From: Flavobacterium sp. 140616W15
Lineage (GTDB): Bacteria; Bacteroidota; Bacteroidia; Flavobacteriales; Flavobacteriaceae
Length of the DNA stretch: 64,000 nt
Assembly (NCBI RefSeq): GCF_003668995.1
Contig: NZ_CP033068.1
Location: 4,030,001-4,094,000 of the forward strand
Direction: 5' to 3'
The notes beneath the pieces are model-generated. The model was not told the DNA's origin and ran no database searches. It was given only the letters and a program-made list of their open reading frames with translations. Both the position numbers and the translations under genes were made by a program. Below, piece after piece: positions 16,056 to 25,465 of this stretch. How positions within the stretch are numbered: position 1 is the first letter of the stretch; the number at the start of each line of letters is the position of its first letter.

Positions 16056-17531
16056 ATGGCAACAAATATAAATACAATTTTAAACTGGTTCAAAACAGGT
16101 TTCAAACCCACTCAAGCGCAATTTTGGGCTACCTGGGCTTCGTTTTGGCATAAAGATGAGCAAATTCCACAAAATAATATTTCTGGTCTTGAGATCGCCT
16201 TAAATGACAAAACAGAGAAAACGCAATTTGACGATCATTTGAGTAATAAAAAAGCACATGCCAATTTGTTTGATAAAAAAGCAAATAGCATACATACACA
16301 TGAAATTGTTGATATTAAAGACTTAGAAAAGACTCTAAATGAAAAGGCTTTAATCAAACATAAACATGAGATTGGGGATATTAAAGAGTTAGAAAGTGCT
16401 CTAGATGAAAAAGCTTTAATCACGCATACACATGATATTTTGGATATTAAAGAATTAGAAACTACTCTGAACGGAAAAGCCTTGCTCTCACATAAACATG
16501 AAATTGTTGATATTCGAGGTTTAGAAAGTACACTAGATGAAAAGGCTTTAATCACGCATACACATCAGACAACTGACATTGAAGGTTTAAAAGACCAATT
16601 GAACACTAAACTAACAGCAACTTTAGCAACAGATGCCGAAACACAAATTGATACAAATGCATCTGAAGATAAAAAAGTAATAAGCCGATTAAAACTTTTT
16701 AATTGGTGGGAATGGATAAAAAAACAACCATTAACACTAAGTAATAAATTGACCCTTGCTACTGGAAATACGACAACTCCAGCCTTAATTATCCCAAATG
16801 GAGTATTAACAACAACCCCTCAAAACGGAGCGATAGAAAGAGACTCTGCGGGAAATTTATATCATGTAGCAGGATCTTCAAGATACAGATTACTGGATAA
16901 TAGAGATTATAATAATTTTTTAATAGCAACTTGGAGATCTACAACCTCACAATCTGCATTTATGAATAGTTCTAAAAATGTGAATTTCACACTTACTAAG
17001 GAAGCTCCAATTTCTTCAAATGCACTGGGAAGCACAGAAAGAGGCACGTATTTGTTTAAAACAACTGATGAATATCTGATTAAAAACGGAAGCCATGATA
17101 CTGGAAAAATACCGCCAAAGGAAATACTCTTTGAAGTGTATTTAAAAGGAAATAACTGTACGTTTTCAGGAAATCAATATGTAAGATTATATTCTGTTTT
17201 ACGAACGGATATAAATACATATATAAGTAGAAATAGTTATGAAATACCTTTAAGTACAGGGCTAAGCTTAAGTGGTGGTACTTGGTATTCGACCTTAAAT
17301 TTTTCAGAAAAAAGTTATGATAATTTAGGAAATATATCATCTGATGCATATCGATCATACGGTTTAAGATTAATCGATAGTCCACGGAACAATTTAAAAT
17401 TCTCTGACGCATCACTATCTCTTGAATATCGTGTCTCTCTAATCTTTTCTGATGCGACAAATAGCAATGAACTAAATTCAGGAGCTAAATCATCAAATAC
17501 GAATGTATCAACGATGTTTTTAAAGCTCTAA
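16056..17531 (+). CDS. tail fibre 1 with conserved anchor and HxH repeats
   Basis: The 491-residue protein has an N-terminal anchor of 38 residues (MATNINTILNWFKTG, then KPTQAQFWATWASFWHKDE) shared with two other genes in this locus. Residues about 78-187 are five 22-residue repeats of the form HxHxIxDIxxLExxLxxKAL, a shaft typical of trimeric fibres. A second shared block (TKLTATLATDAETQIDTN, SRLKLFNWWEWIK) follows. From about residue 245 the sequence differs entirely from the third fibre gene, as expected for a receptor-binding tip. The anchor should bind the baseplate and the tip the target cell. Confidence 0.8.
   Translation: MATNINTILNWFKTGFKPTQAQFWATWASFWHKDEQIPQNNISGLEIALNDKTEKTQFDDHLSNKKAHANLFDKKANSIHTHEIVDIKDLEKTLNEKALIKHKHEIGDIKELESALDEKALITHTHDILDIKELETTLNGKALLSHKHEIVDIRGLESTLDEKALITHTHQTTDIEGLKDQLNTKLTATLATDAETQIDTNASEDKKVISRLKLFNWWEWIKKQPLTLSNKLTLATGNTTTPALIIPNGVLTTTPQNGAIERDSAGNLYHVAGSSRYRLLDNRDYNNFLIATWRSTTSQSAFMNSSKNVNFTLTKEAPISSNALGSTERGTYLFKTTDEYLIKNGSHDTGKIPPKEILFEVYLKGNNCTFSGNQYVRLYSVLRTDINTYISRNSYEIPLSTGLSLSGGTWYSTLNFSEKSYDNLGNISSDAYRSYGLRLIDSPRNNLKFSDASLSLEYRVSLIFSDATNSNELNSGAKSSNTNVSTMFLKL
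16287..16616 (+). repeat. five tandem 66-bp repeats in fibre gene 1
   Basis: Successive units begin at 66-nt steps (cat codons at 16293, 16359 and so on) and encode the 22-residue HxH units. They are homologous to those at 21397-21726 and could recombine with them. Confidence 0.8.
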
Positions 17532-17754
17532 ACTAAAAAATTAACCCTAATTTCAAAAATAAAAACATTGAAAACCAATAAACTTCTATTTATTAACATA
17601 AATATACTTGTTAAATAAAAAACTCATTAAACTAAATAGAAAAAAATTCAAGATTGATAGAGAATCCTATTTGAAATTTCCATTACTAGAGTTGACTACA
17701 TTTTTCATTTATACCCCCTTATCAAATAAATTACTTAATATAAAGACACAAAAT

Positions 17755-18141
17755 ATGGCAACAAACATAAATACAATTTTAAATTGGTTCAAAACGGGCT
17801 TAAAACCCACTCAAGCACAATTTTGGGCCACCTGGGCTTCGTTTTGGCACAAAGACGAACAAATACCGCAAAGCAGTATAAACAATCTTACAAACGTCTT
17901 AAATGCTAAAACGGAAAATGACCAATTTAACGCACATAAAACTGATACCAATGCTCACGCAAATATAATTTTAAAAGCTAGGATAATTCCAGTTGCAGGA
18001 TTACTGGTTTTTAAAGTCGCACCAAACCATAATGAAGACAAAAAAGAGCAGGGCGACTATTGCATGGGAATTGTTGAAGGTCGTTTTATCAATGGCAATT
18101 GGAATGGCGGTGACGATCAGTTGAAATCTTCCTACTATTAA
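17755..18141 (+). CDS. short fibre-anchor protein 2
   Basis: The start is ATG 17755 (MATNINTILNWFKTGLKPTQ), aligned with the other two anchor genes; the upstream in-frame region also keeps the shared leader sequence cttatcaaataa, so it is not coding. The 128-residue product carries the anchor, then a short unrelated end (IIPVAGLLVFKVAPNHNED, NGNWNGGDDQL). It lacks HxH repeats and any large tip. It may be a capping or adaptor fibre or the anchor of a fibre whose tip was lost; the adjoining decayed fragment supports the second view. Confidence 0.65.
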   Translation: MATNINTILNWFKTGLKPTQAQFWATWASFWHKDEQIPQSSINNLTNVLNAKTENDQFNAHKTDTNAHANIILKARIIPVAGLLVFKVAPNHNEDKKEQGDYCMGIVEGRFINGNWNGGDDQLKSSYY

Positions 18142-18159
18142 CACTAATTAACTAATTAT

Positions 18160-18359
18160 ATGAAAATAAAAAAAAGAATTAAAATTTTAGAGACACAAAT
18201 CTCTCAGCTTGAAAACAAGTTCAAAGCAACAGTGTTACAATCACTGATTCCAGTAATTCCAACTTAAAAGCAGTTATCAGTTAAAATGATGGTACACTTA
18301 CGATTGAAAAAATTACAACAACATCAAAACCTCAATTAATTTTTAAAGACAATAAATAA
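18160..18359 (+). pseudogene. decayed small gene in the fibre locus
   Basis: It starts as a coiled coil (MKIKKRIKILETQISQLENK). A shift near 18213 to another frame continues VQSNSVTITDSSNSNLKAV, then a TAA, then NDGTLTIEKITTTSKPQL to a stop at 18357-18359. Joined, these make one plausible protein of about 65 residues broken by one frameshift and one stop. The unbroken first part alone is 35 residues (18160-18267). Confidence 0.5.
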
Positions 18360-18360
18360 T

Positions 18361-20130
18361 ATGAAAAAGTTTCTCTTCTTTTTAGCCATGATCATTACAA
18401 TTAATGTATCGGCACAATCAACAACCTGGTTTGGCAAACCATTAGAATTAGACAATGTACCAGCTTCTACTTCAAAATCAGACAGCATTTTAGCAAGAGG
18501 TGTAGATAAAATTATTAAATGGATTCCAAGAAGTGACTTAAATGGAACTCAAAATCTAGACAAAACATTGGCTAACGGAAATACCACAGATAAAGATATA
18601 ATTATATCAAAGGATAGGTTTGATAGTACTATTAACAATACTATCTCTGCGATAGGGTTGGAAACAGAATATATAGACAAATCTTCTACCATAAAGAGTA
18701 CATCAAGATTTGGAGGGAATCAAATTAGTGTATCAAGCAGTGACTCATCAGACCCTATGGCAGGTAATAGAGTAGTATTAGAACCTACGGCTATAGAAAT
18801 TGTTGACGATTATGGATCGAGTTCCAAATTTGATACATCTGCAATGATGTTTAGAAGAAGTGGAAACATGACTATAATAAGAGTTCAAGATATTAGCCAA
18901 TTCAACGAACTTATAATGCCTGATAAGAGTGGCACATTTGCTCTATTATCAGACATTCCAGCACAGGGGAATCCTCCAAATTTACAAGATGTATCTAATC
19001 AAAAGGCTACAGCTATATTGCACAACAAACCATTTGAAATGACCTCATTTAGTAGCGACAATAGTTTAAGGTCTTCTATGTACATTTCGCCTTGGGGTGG
19101 GTCATTAAGTTCAGACAAAACAAATACAGATGGGAGCAGACTTGGAAGCAAGGTACAGCTTACGGGCGGTATTAACATTACACAGGAGTATAACGATAAG
19201 GCTACTAGTGTATCGTTTGAAGTGCCTACGCAAACCAATCATTTAAGGTTTCCTGATAAAAGCGGTATTTTAGCTACAATAGGTGATATCCCTACTAGTA
19301 GCTCTCAAAACTTACAACAAACTATGGATTTAAATAGGACTTGGACAAGTGATTCGTCTTATTCTAAGTTTCTAAGTATAGATGACTCTGATTTAGGTAC
19401 TGATAATTCTATTTCATTTAGTTGTCCTACGAGTAGTTTTGGGATAACCCCTACGGCATTTGGTTTTACCTCAGGCGAAAAAGGGGTAAACCATCATATT
19501 ATTTCTCTAACAGGTAGCTTACCTGTTGATAGTTCGGGGTCTTTATTTTTCAAATTACCAAACGATAAAGTTGTAAATGTTGGGAATGATGGCTTTAATT
19601 ATGTGCTTACTACTAGAGACGAGGTGACTTTTCAAAGAGTATTAGATAATGGTCCTGCTATAGGTCAGGTTAGTAGTCCAGATGAACTTAAGACTGTTAA
19701 AATAGTAGCGACTGCCATAAATGGTTCGACTATTGGTGGATTTGCTACACAATCTATAGATAGCGTAGATAATCGAAAAATTAAAAAGAATGAATTTCTA
19801 TCTTCAGAAGGTAGTTTTCAAATTAATGAAAATTATAGTAATGATGGAGGAATTACAAGTAAACAAACTATAATAGAAATAGCTACCCCTGTCGCTAATA
19901 CTAATATAAAATTTCCGGCACCTTCAGTAGATGGTACTTATGAATTAGCATTAGCTAATACAACTGTAGAAAATAACACGACTGTTAATTTGTCTTCCAG
20001 CTATTTAGAAACTACGTACGGAGGTACTATCGTGAAAAGAGTTATAGCCAACAAAATACACGGCGGATCATTGATCTATGAAAAAACTTCAACTGGTTGG
20101 TTTCAAACATCCATAACACCAGTACCTTAA
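18361..20130 (+). CDS. signal-peptide-bearing beta-rich fibre-like protein
   Basis: The 589-residue protein begins with a Sec signal peptide (MKKFLFFLAMIITINVSA, cut near residue 18). The rest is Ser/Thr/Asp/Asn-rich with recurring strand-turn units such as FPDKSGILATIGDIP, MPDKSGTFALLSDIP and LPNDKVVNVGNDGF, which repeat through the protein and suggest a beta-helical or fibre-like fold. It lies among fibre genes on the same strand, so it may be a fibre or surface protein of the element. The signal peptide is odd for a particle assembled in the cytoplasm; it could instead be a cargo-type moron gene exported by the host. Confidence 0.55.
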   Translation: MKKFLFFLAMIITINVSAQSTTWFGKPLELDNVPASTSKSDSILARGVDKIIKWIPRSDLNGTQNLDKTLANGNTTDKDIIISKDRFDSTINNTISAIGLETEYIDKSSTIKSTSRFGGNQISVSSSDSSDPMAGNRVVLEPTAIEIVDDYGSSSKFDTSAMMFRRSGNMTIIRVQDISQFNELIMPDKSGTFALLSDIPAQGNPPNLQDVSNQKATAILHNKPFEMTSFSSDNSLRSSMYISPWGGSLSSDKTNTDGSRLGSKVQLTGGINITQEYNDKATSVSFEVPTQTNHLRFPDKSGILATIGDIPTSSSQNLQQTMDLNRTWTSDSSYSKFLSIDDSDLGTDNSISFSCPTSSFGITPTAFGFTSGEKGVNHHIISLTGSLPVDSSGSLFFKLPNDKVVNVGNDGFNYVLTTRDEVTFQRVLDNGPAIGQVSSPDELKTVKIVATAINGSTIGGFATQSIDSVDNRKIKKNEFLSSEGSFQINENYSNDGGITSKQTIIEIATPVANTNIKFPAPSVDGTYELALANTTVENNTTVNLSSSYLETTYGGTIVKRVIANKIHGGSLIYEKTSTGWFQTSITPVP

Positions 20131-20145
20131 CTTAAAAAAAATAAA

Positions 20146-20241
20146 ATGAATAAATTTTTAAACCTCATTCTAGGTACAACTGATGTGCCAACATATTTAG
20201 CAGGATTATGTTTTGCCTTAATTGGACTGGCTTTTTATTAG
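20146..20241 (+). pseudogene. fragment of a small membrane protein
   Basis: A 31-codon ORF (MNKFLNLILGTTDVPTYLAG, then a hydrophobic segment) stops abruptly at TAG inside the membrane segment, with coding-like sequence beyond it. It looks like the truncated start of a longer membrane protein. Confidence 0.4.
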
Positions 20242-20278
20242 AAAGGAAATAATTATACTCTCTTTATTTAATTATTTA

Positions 20279-20467
20279 ATGAAACAAAGAGAGATAATGC
20301 CTCCCGATTACGTTATGGTTGATTACGGTTACCCTAGGTATGAAAAGGTGATGTAACACTTTCAGGGTAGCACTCTTGAAAGCCCAGAGATTAATATAAC
20401 TGCACCGCTTGCAATAGGTTTCTTAATGAATAATTTCATTATGAATGGTGAACCGGTTGGTAATTAG
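20279..20467 (+). pseudogene. small ORF interrupted by one in-frame stop
   Basis: Reading from ATG 20279, 25 codons (MKQREIMPPDYVMVDYGYP...) meet TAA, and the same frame continues for 36 codons (HFQGSTLESPEINITAPLAI...) to TAG 20465-20467. The whole would be a 62-residue protein. I do not recognise it. Confidence 0.4.
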
Positions 20468-20484
20468 TTTACAATGAAGGTATA

Positions 20485-20762
20485 ATGGTGACAGCTTTAG
20501 CATTTGTTTCGCTTGTTTTTGCGACATTATTATTTCCGTTGGGATTAGTGCTTACATTTTTTATCAATCAATATAAAAAGCGTTGAAAGTTGTCGTTTAG
20601 CCGTTTGAATGCCAATTATCGAGCATCATTACCAGTATAAATGCATCAGGTAATGTGATTTTTAAAGACTTGTTTAACCTCCCTTTAAAGAAAAAGGAGG
20701 CTATCAATTCGGAAAAAAAAGAAACTATTAACAGCGCATTGAGTAAAAATCAGCATGATTAA
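20485..20762 (+). pseudogene. remnants of two small genes
   Basis: 20485-20586 encodes a 33-residue hydrophobic peptide (MVTALAFVSLVFATLLFPLG...KKR). 20601-20762 is an open stretch without ATG that encodes coding-like sequence (SIITSINASGNVIFKDLFNL...INSALSKNQHD) ending in TAA. The rest of 20763-21165 shows no gene; it ends with the leader (cttatcaaataaattac) shared by the fibre genes. Confidence 0.35.
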
Positions 20763-21165
20763 ATACTCATTTTCAATTGTAAAAGAATTGATTTATACTG
20801 AACAAAATAAACAAGGACAACTATTAAGGAAGCTTCAATTTGTCTATATACTTTTAGTAATACAAACTAAGGTTGTTATTTAAAGCAAGTCACGAACATC
20901 TAATTAAAAAAGGAAGTTATGGCACCAGAAAAATACCACTCATTATGTAACTATTAACACGTATAAAATAAAAATATAACAAAATTTTACTGGTTAAAAT
21001 AATTAAAATTATGTTCGATAAGAAAGTTTTTATTGAGCTTAATATAGAAATTCAAAATTGACAAAATATTAAATACGATTTTTTGTCAATTTCTATTACT
21101 TAAATTCAAGTACACTTCTTATCTATAAACCTTATCAAATAAATTACTTTTTAAACATACAAAAA

Positions 21166-22617
21166 ATGGCAACAAACATAAATACAATTTTAAACTGGTT
21201 TAAAACTGGTTATAAACCCACTCAAGTGCAATTTTGGGCCACCTGGGCATCGTTTTGGCATAAAGATGAACAAATACCTCAATCAAGTATTTTTGGCCTT
21301 GAAAACACCTTAAATACTAAAGCAGAAAAATCCCAACTTGAGGCACATATAAACAATAAAAAAGCACATGCAGATTTGTTTGACAACAAAGCAGACATCA
21401 TACATACACATAGAATTATTGATATTCAAGACCTAGAAAATACTCTAAATGAAAAGGCTTTAATCAAACATAAACATGAGATTACTGATATTCAAAATTT
21501 AGAAAGTGCTTTAGATGAAAAAGCTTTACTTTCACATACACATGAGATTACCAATATTCAAAATTTAGAAAGTGTTTTAGATGGAAAAGCTTTAATCACA
21601 CACACACATGAGATTGTTGATATTAAAGACTTAGAAAAAACTCTAAATGAAAAGGCTTTACTTTCACATACACATGAAATTACTGAAATTGAAGGCTTAA
21701 AAGACCAATTGAACACAAAACTAACAGCAACATTAGCAACAGATAGCGAAACACAAATTGATACAAATATATCTGAAGACAACAAAGTAATAAGCCGATT
21801 AAAACTTTTTAATTGGTGGAACTGGATTAAATCACTACCCTTAAAGTGGAATAATACGATTACTACATTTAAAGGAAGTGTAACAAATCCACCTTTAATC
21901 ATTCCAAATGGAACATTAACAACAGTTCCTGTAAATGGAGCTATAGAGCGTGATGAAAATGGGATATTATGGGAAACTCATGAAGATATCAGATCTGAGA
22001 TAAGCCCTACCAGCAGTTGTAGAAATCTTGTCGGTGCATTTTTTGAGGGTAATAATACGTATAATAGTGATGTAGTATTTCATGGATATGCTCAGTCAGG
22101 TGAAACATTGTATATGTGGAAAGGCTATGGATATAGTGGAGATATTTTGAATGGAATCTATCCTTCTAATTTTAATAGTCTAACACAAATGAAAAATGGG
22201 GATATCTTAGAAACTGAAATTATATTAGCCAGCGGTGAAGTAGGGATGGCGGCTGATTATCCTTATAACTTAAGTATTAACGTATATAACAATAATGATA
22301 TAAAAAACACAACAGTTTATTCTTGGAATTTAGTTGATGTACCTTACATAACTCTAAAAATTAACCTTTCTAAAGACAAAAACTCACACAAGTATTTGAT
22401 TTCAGTTAATGGAGTCATTATAGAGTCGCTAACAAATATGGAATATACAGGTAAAGCAGATTGTAGATTGACAATTACACCAAATACAACTTACACACCA
22501 GAAATGCCTGAACAATCAGAAGTATCATATTTTTCTGAAATATCAACTCCTAATAATCTTATTTATATAAGAAGAGTAAAAGCAACTAATTTATTTATTC
22601 CTGCATCATTAACTTAA
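21166..22617 (+). CDS. tail fibre 3 with conserved anchor and HxH repeats
   Basis: The 483-residue protein is a paralogue of the fibre at 16056: same 38-residue anchor, five HxH repeats of 22 residues (about 78-187), and the same post-repeat block (TKLTATLATDSETQIDTN, SRLKLFNWWNWIK). The tip from about residue 245 is unrelated and looks beta-rich with a lectin-like feel (YMWKGYGYSGDILNGIYPSN, ISVNGVIIESL), so it probably recognises a different receptor. Two full paralogues with different tips imply two host specificities, or one active and one archived. Confidence 0.8.
   Translation: MATNINTILNWFKTGYKPTQVQFWATWASFWHKDEQIPQSSIFGLENTLNTKAEKSQLEAHINNKKAHADLFDNKADIIHTHRIIDIQDLENTLNEKALIKHKHEITDIQNLESALDEKALLSHTHEITNIQNLESVLDGKALITHTHEIVDIKDLEKTLNEKALLSHTHEITEIEGLKDQLNTKLTATLATDSETQIDTNISEDNKVISRLKLFNWWNWIKSLPLKWNNTITTFKGSVTNPPLIIPNGTLTTVPVNGAIERDENGILWETHEDIRSEISPTSSCRNLVGAFFEGNNTYNSDVVFHGYAQSGETLYMWKGYGYSGDILNGIYPSNFNSLTQMKNGDILETEIILASGEVGMAADYPYNLSINVYNNNDIKNTTVYSWNLVDVPYITLKINLSKDKNSHKYLISVNGVIIESLTNMEYTGKADCRLTITPNTTYTPEMPEQSEVSYFSEISTPNNLIYIRRVKATNLFIPASLT
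21397..21726 (+). repeat. five tandem 66-bp repeats in fibre gene 3
   Basis: These units encode HxHxIxxIxxLExxLxxKAL and are homologous to 16287-16616. Several units are closer to units in the other gene than to their neighbours by eye, consistent with exchange. Confidence 0.75.
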
Positions 22618-22626
22618 ATAAAAACT

Positions 22627-22755
22627 ATGACTATTAAAGAAATAGAAAAGCAACTGATAATAATAAATAATACACCAATTAATCTAGTTGAAATAATCTT
22701 GTCTAAGCACAAACTATCTCGTAATTTAGCAAGAAAACTATTGGTATCTTATTAG
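22627..22755 (+). CDS. small helical protein (42 aa), unknown
   Basis: MTIKEIEKQLIIINNTPINL... is a 42-residue ORF starting 9 nt after the fibre 3 stop. It is helical and basic at its end (KHKLSRNLARKLLVSY). It could be a small fibre-assembly factor or a remnant. No family recognised. Confidence 0.4.
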   Translation: MTIKEIEKQLIIINNTPINLVEIILSKHKLSRNLARKLLVSY

Positions 22756-22895
22756 CTGTGAAATATCGACTGCTTTAAAATCTATTAATTTAATAATATA
22801 GGAATGTCCATAGCTATGAAAACAACGTTGACAATACAAATACGTTATTTAATGATAATGTAATTGAATTTAATCAATGTTTAAATGATGTTAAA

Positions 22896-22936
22896 ATAGG
22901 CTGTCCGAAAATTACTTTTCAGACAGCCTATAGTTT
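22896..22936 (+). terminator. terminator at the right end of the tail element
   Basis: ATAGGCTGTC and GACAGCCTAT (22896-22905 and 22922-22931) pair, with GAAAA/TTTTC extending the stem inward, followed by a T-rich run. From here to 23036 I see no gene. A short open stretch without a start (22797-22944, encoding NTLFNDNVIEFNQCLNDVK) precedes it and may be a remnant. Confidence 0.75.
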
Positions 22937-23036
22937 TATTTAGATGATGTTTAAAATCGGTTAAAAACGTATATTTTACTATAAAATCGTGTTCATTTCA
23001 ATTTTGCAATTATAAATGAATATTTAGCATCATTAC

Positions 23037-25304
23037 TTAATTCAAACTTGCTTTAAACATTCGCAATTCATCCCAAGTAAATTTTTCTCCATGTTGTTCT
23101 TTCAAACCCGTAAGCGATTCTTCTTTGTAGAACTGAAAAGCTTCAGTTAATGCAGTAATTTTATCCGGAGATAAAACATCTTCAACCTTAATCTTTTTCT
23201 CTTGAATCAATTTTACAAAATGAGATTCAATTGTTTGAGTAGTCAGTTTACGAATAGTAGCAATTTCCGAAATAGAGTTTTTTTCAAGCCATAATTCATA
23301 CGTCTCTTCTACAGTCGATTTTTTAACTGTTTTCTCTTTCGTTGTCTTAGCAGAATAACGCCTAATTGGCTCATCATCATCAATTAAGTCACTATTTTTA
23401 TTTTTAAAATTTTCTTGAATAGTTGTTGTTTTCTTTGACCTGTAATTTTTAATCTCTGGCGAAGTTAATTTCTCTTTTGATATAGTTTCACCCGCAACAA
23501 CAGTTTTGATCAATAAACGGGCTTTAAATAGGCGTAAAACAGCTTTAGTCTGCAATTCTTCCAATAAATTTAATTCATCATAAAATGCTTTCATTTTTTT
23601 TGCACGCTGAATTTCTTCCATTTTATACAAAAGCTCATCAACCAATTCATCCATAGGTTTCATGAAATAACTGTAGGCTGCCTCTATCCGTTCAGAAACA
23701 TGTATTAAATCAACCGTTTCATTATTAAAAATCCTGTTTAACTGAACGATGAATTTTTTTGCTGGATCAACAAGTGATTCAATTATCAAAGCTTGCTTTT
23801 TAGCCCAACTGGCATGTTTGGCTTTTTGAGAATTTTCAGATTTATCATTATAGCTGTATTGATGATTGCGCCATTCTTGAGCAAGATCAGCCCAATCAAA
23901 ACTGTTAGCCAAATACTTATGAATAAAATTCTTTGTTTCAAAGTGCAGTGAGTTCTTCAATAATTCTTCCGAAGCTTTATTCAAAGCATAATCCATTACA
24001 TCTTGATCGTTAGAAATACCATTCATACGTAGCGGAGAAAGCAAAATAAGCCCGTTTAAAGAACGTAAACGCGATAATGCGACATATGCCTGTCCGGGAA
24101 GAAAAACTTGCGATACATCGAGCGCAGCTTTGTCAAAAGTCAAACCTTGGCTTTTATGAACCGTAATTGCCCATGCAAGTTTGATCGGATATTGCACAAA
24201 AGTTCCCAGAACCTCCTCCTCTATTTCCTGAGTCATTTCGTCAACTTTGTAACGAATATTTTGCCATTCGTATTTTTCAACTTCAATGGTTTTATCTTCT
24301 TCTGGAAAATGAACCATGATTTCCTGGCTCGAAAGAGATTTAATTACACCCATTTTACCATTGAAATAATTTTTATCAAAAGACAAATCATTCTTAACAA
24401 ACATAACCTGAGCCCCAACTTTAAGTTGAAGATTTGGATCAAGTGGGTATATTTTCTCAGGGAAATCACCTACAATATCAGGAAAATAATTATTCATTTT
24501 TACTTTTAAATCATTGATTGCCTGATTATTAATTGTATCAGCTTTAGCATTATGCGTAGTAAGCGTTATATAACCTGGGTTATTTTTTAAGTCAAAATCA
24601 GGCTGAACATACTGATTCAAACTCTGAATGTCTTGTGGTGTAATCTGGTTGTTTCTCAAATTATTCAATACCGAAATAAACGAATCATCTGTCTGGCGGA
24701 AAATTTTAGATAATTCAATATACAAAGGCGGGTTTTGTTGAATTACATGCGAATGAAAAAAGAATTTTCCACGGTAATACGTTCTCAAAGTTCTCCATTC
24801 TTCATCACGAATTACAGGAGGCAATTGTAATAAATCGCCAATAAATAAAACCTGAACACCGCCAAATGGATAACTATTCTTACGAACGGTTTGCATCATA
24901 AAGTCCATAGCATCAAGTAAATCGGCACGCAACATACTTACTTCATCTATAACTAAAAGCTCCATATTTCTAATAACTGCACGCTTTACATTATTCATTT
25001 TAAAATGCCTGCGCAAAGTTGCTTTCGTTTCAAACTTAGTTGTTTCAGAAAATTGTGGAGAGGAATTATCCGGAATAAATCCAGCAAATGGTAGCTGAAA
25101 CATGGAGTGAATTGTCACACCTCCAGCATTTAACGCTGCAATTCCAGTGGGTGCAACAACAACAGTATTTTTGTGAGTAGTTTCAATAATTTCACGCAAT
25201 AAAGTAGTTTTACCAGTTCCAGCTTTACCTGTAAGAAAAACGGAACGTTGCGTTTGATTAATAAACTGTAATGTGTAAGCTGCGGCTTCGGAAATATTTT
25301 GCAT
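23037..25304 (-). CDS. PIF1-like helicase with C-terminal HTH domain
   Basis: The 755-residue AAA/SF1 helicase has a Walker A motif GKAGTGKTTL (residues 26-35), the adjoining VVVAPTGIAALNAGG, Walker B LLVIDEVSMLRADLL, and late motifs GAQVMFVKND and LAWAITVHKSQGLTFD, QAYVALSRL, as in PIF1/RecD-type 5'-3' helicases. Residues about 480-620 are a family-specific helical part, and the end (TYELWLEKNSISEIATIRKL) is an HTH_40-type domain also seen in RecQ-like helicases. It probably unwinds DNA structures during replication or repair. It is the first chromosomal gene to the right of the tail element. Confidence 0.85.
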   Translation of the reverse strand: MQNISEAAAYTLQFINQTQRSVFLTGKAGTGKTTLLREIIETTHKNTVVVAPTGIAALNAGGVTIHSMFQLPFAGFIPDNSSPQFSETTKFETKATLRRHFKMNNVKRAVIRNMELLVIDEVSMLRADLLDAMDFMMQTVRKNSYPFGGVQVLFIGDLLQLPPVIRDEEWRTLRTYYRGKFFFHSHVIQQNPPLYIELSKIFRQTDDSFISVLNNLRNNQITPQDIQSLNQYVQPDFDLKNNPGYITLTTHNAKADTINNQAINDLKVKMNNYFPDIVGDFPEKIYPLDPNLQLKVGAQVMFVKNDLSFDKNYFNGKMGVIKSLSSQEIMVHFPEEDKTIEVEKYEWQNIRYKVDEMTQEIEEEVLGTFVQYPIKLAWAITVHKSQGLTFDKAALDVSQVFLPGQAYVALSRLRSLNGLILLSPLRMNGISNDQDVMDYALNKASEELLKNSLHFETKNFIHKYLANSFDWADLAQEWRNHQYSYNDKSENSQKAKHASWAKKQALIIESLVDPAKKFIVQLNRIFNNETVDLIHVSERIEAAYSYFMKPMDELVDELLYKMEEIQRAKKMKAFYDELNLLEELQTKAVLRLFKARLLIKTVVAGETISKEKLTSPEIKNYRSKKTTTIQENFKNKNSDLIDDDEPIRRYSAKTTKEKTVKKSTVEETYELWLEKNSISEIATIRKLTTQTIESHFVKLIQEKKIKVEDVLSPDKITALTEAFQFYKEESLTGLKEQHGEKFTWDELRMFKASLN

Positions 25305-25413
25305 TTGGCTTGTATTTTAGAACTAAAAAGAAACGAAATTCATATCAGAAAATCATTTTACAAAAATAGAAGAACATATTGAGTAAAAAGCCTACTTGTA
25401 AATATTTTATAAT

Positions 25414-25450
25414 AAAAAAAGCCTATATCCAGAAAGATATAGGCTTTAAA
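25414..25450. terminator. bidirectional terminator
   Basis: GCCTATATC (25421-25429) pairs with GATATAGGC (25436-25444) and is flanked by an A-run and T/A-run. It mainly serves the leftward OmpH-like gene. Confidence 0.8.
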
Positions 25451-25465
25451 AATAGTTTGTTTGAA

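Noticed and set aside
664..22936. Intact prophage
   Set aside because: No head, packaging, integration or replication genes were found, and no flanking direct repeats could be identified within the window.
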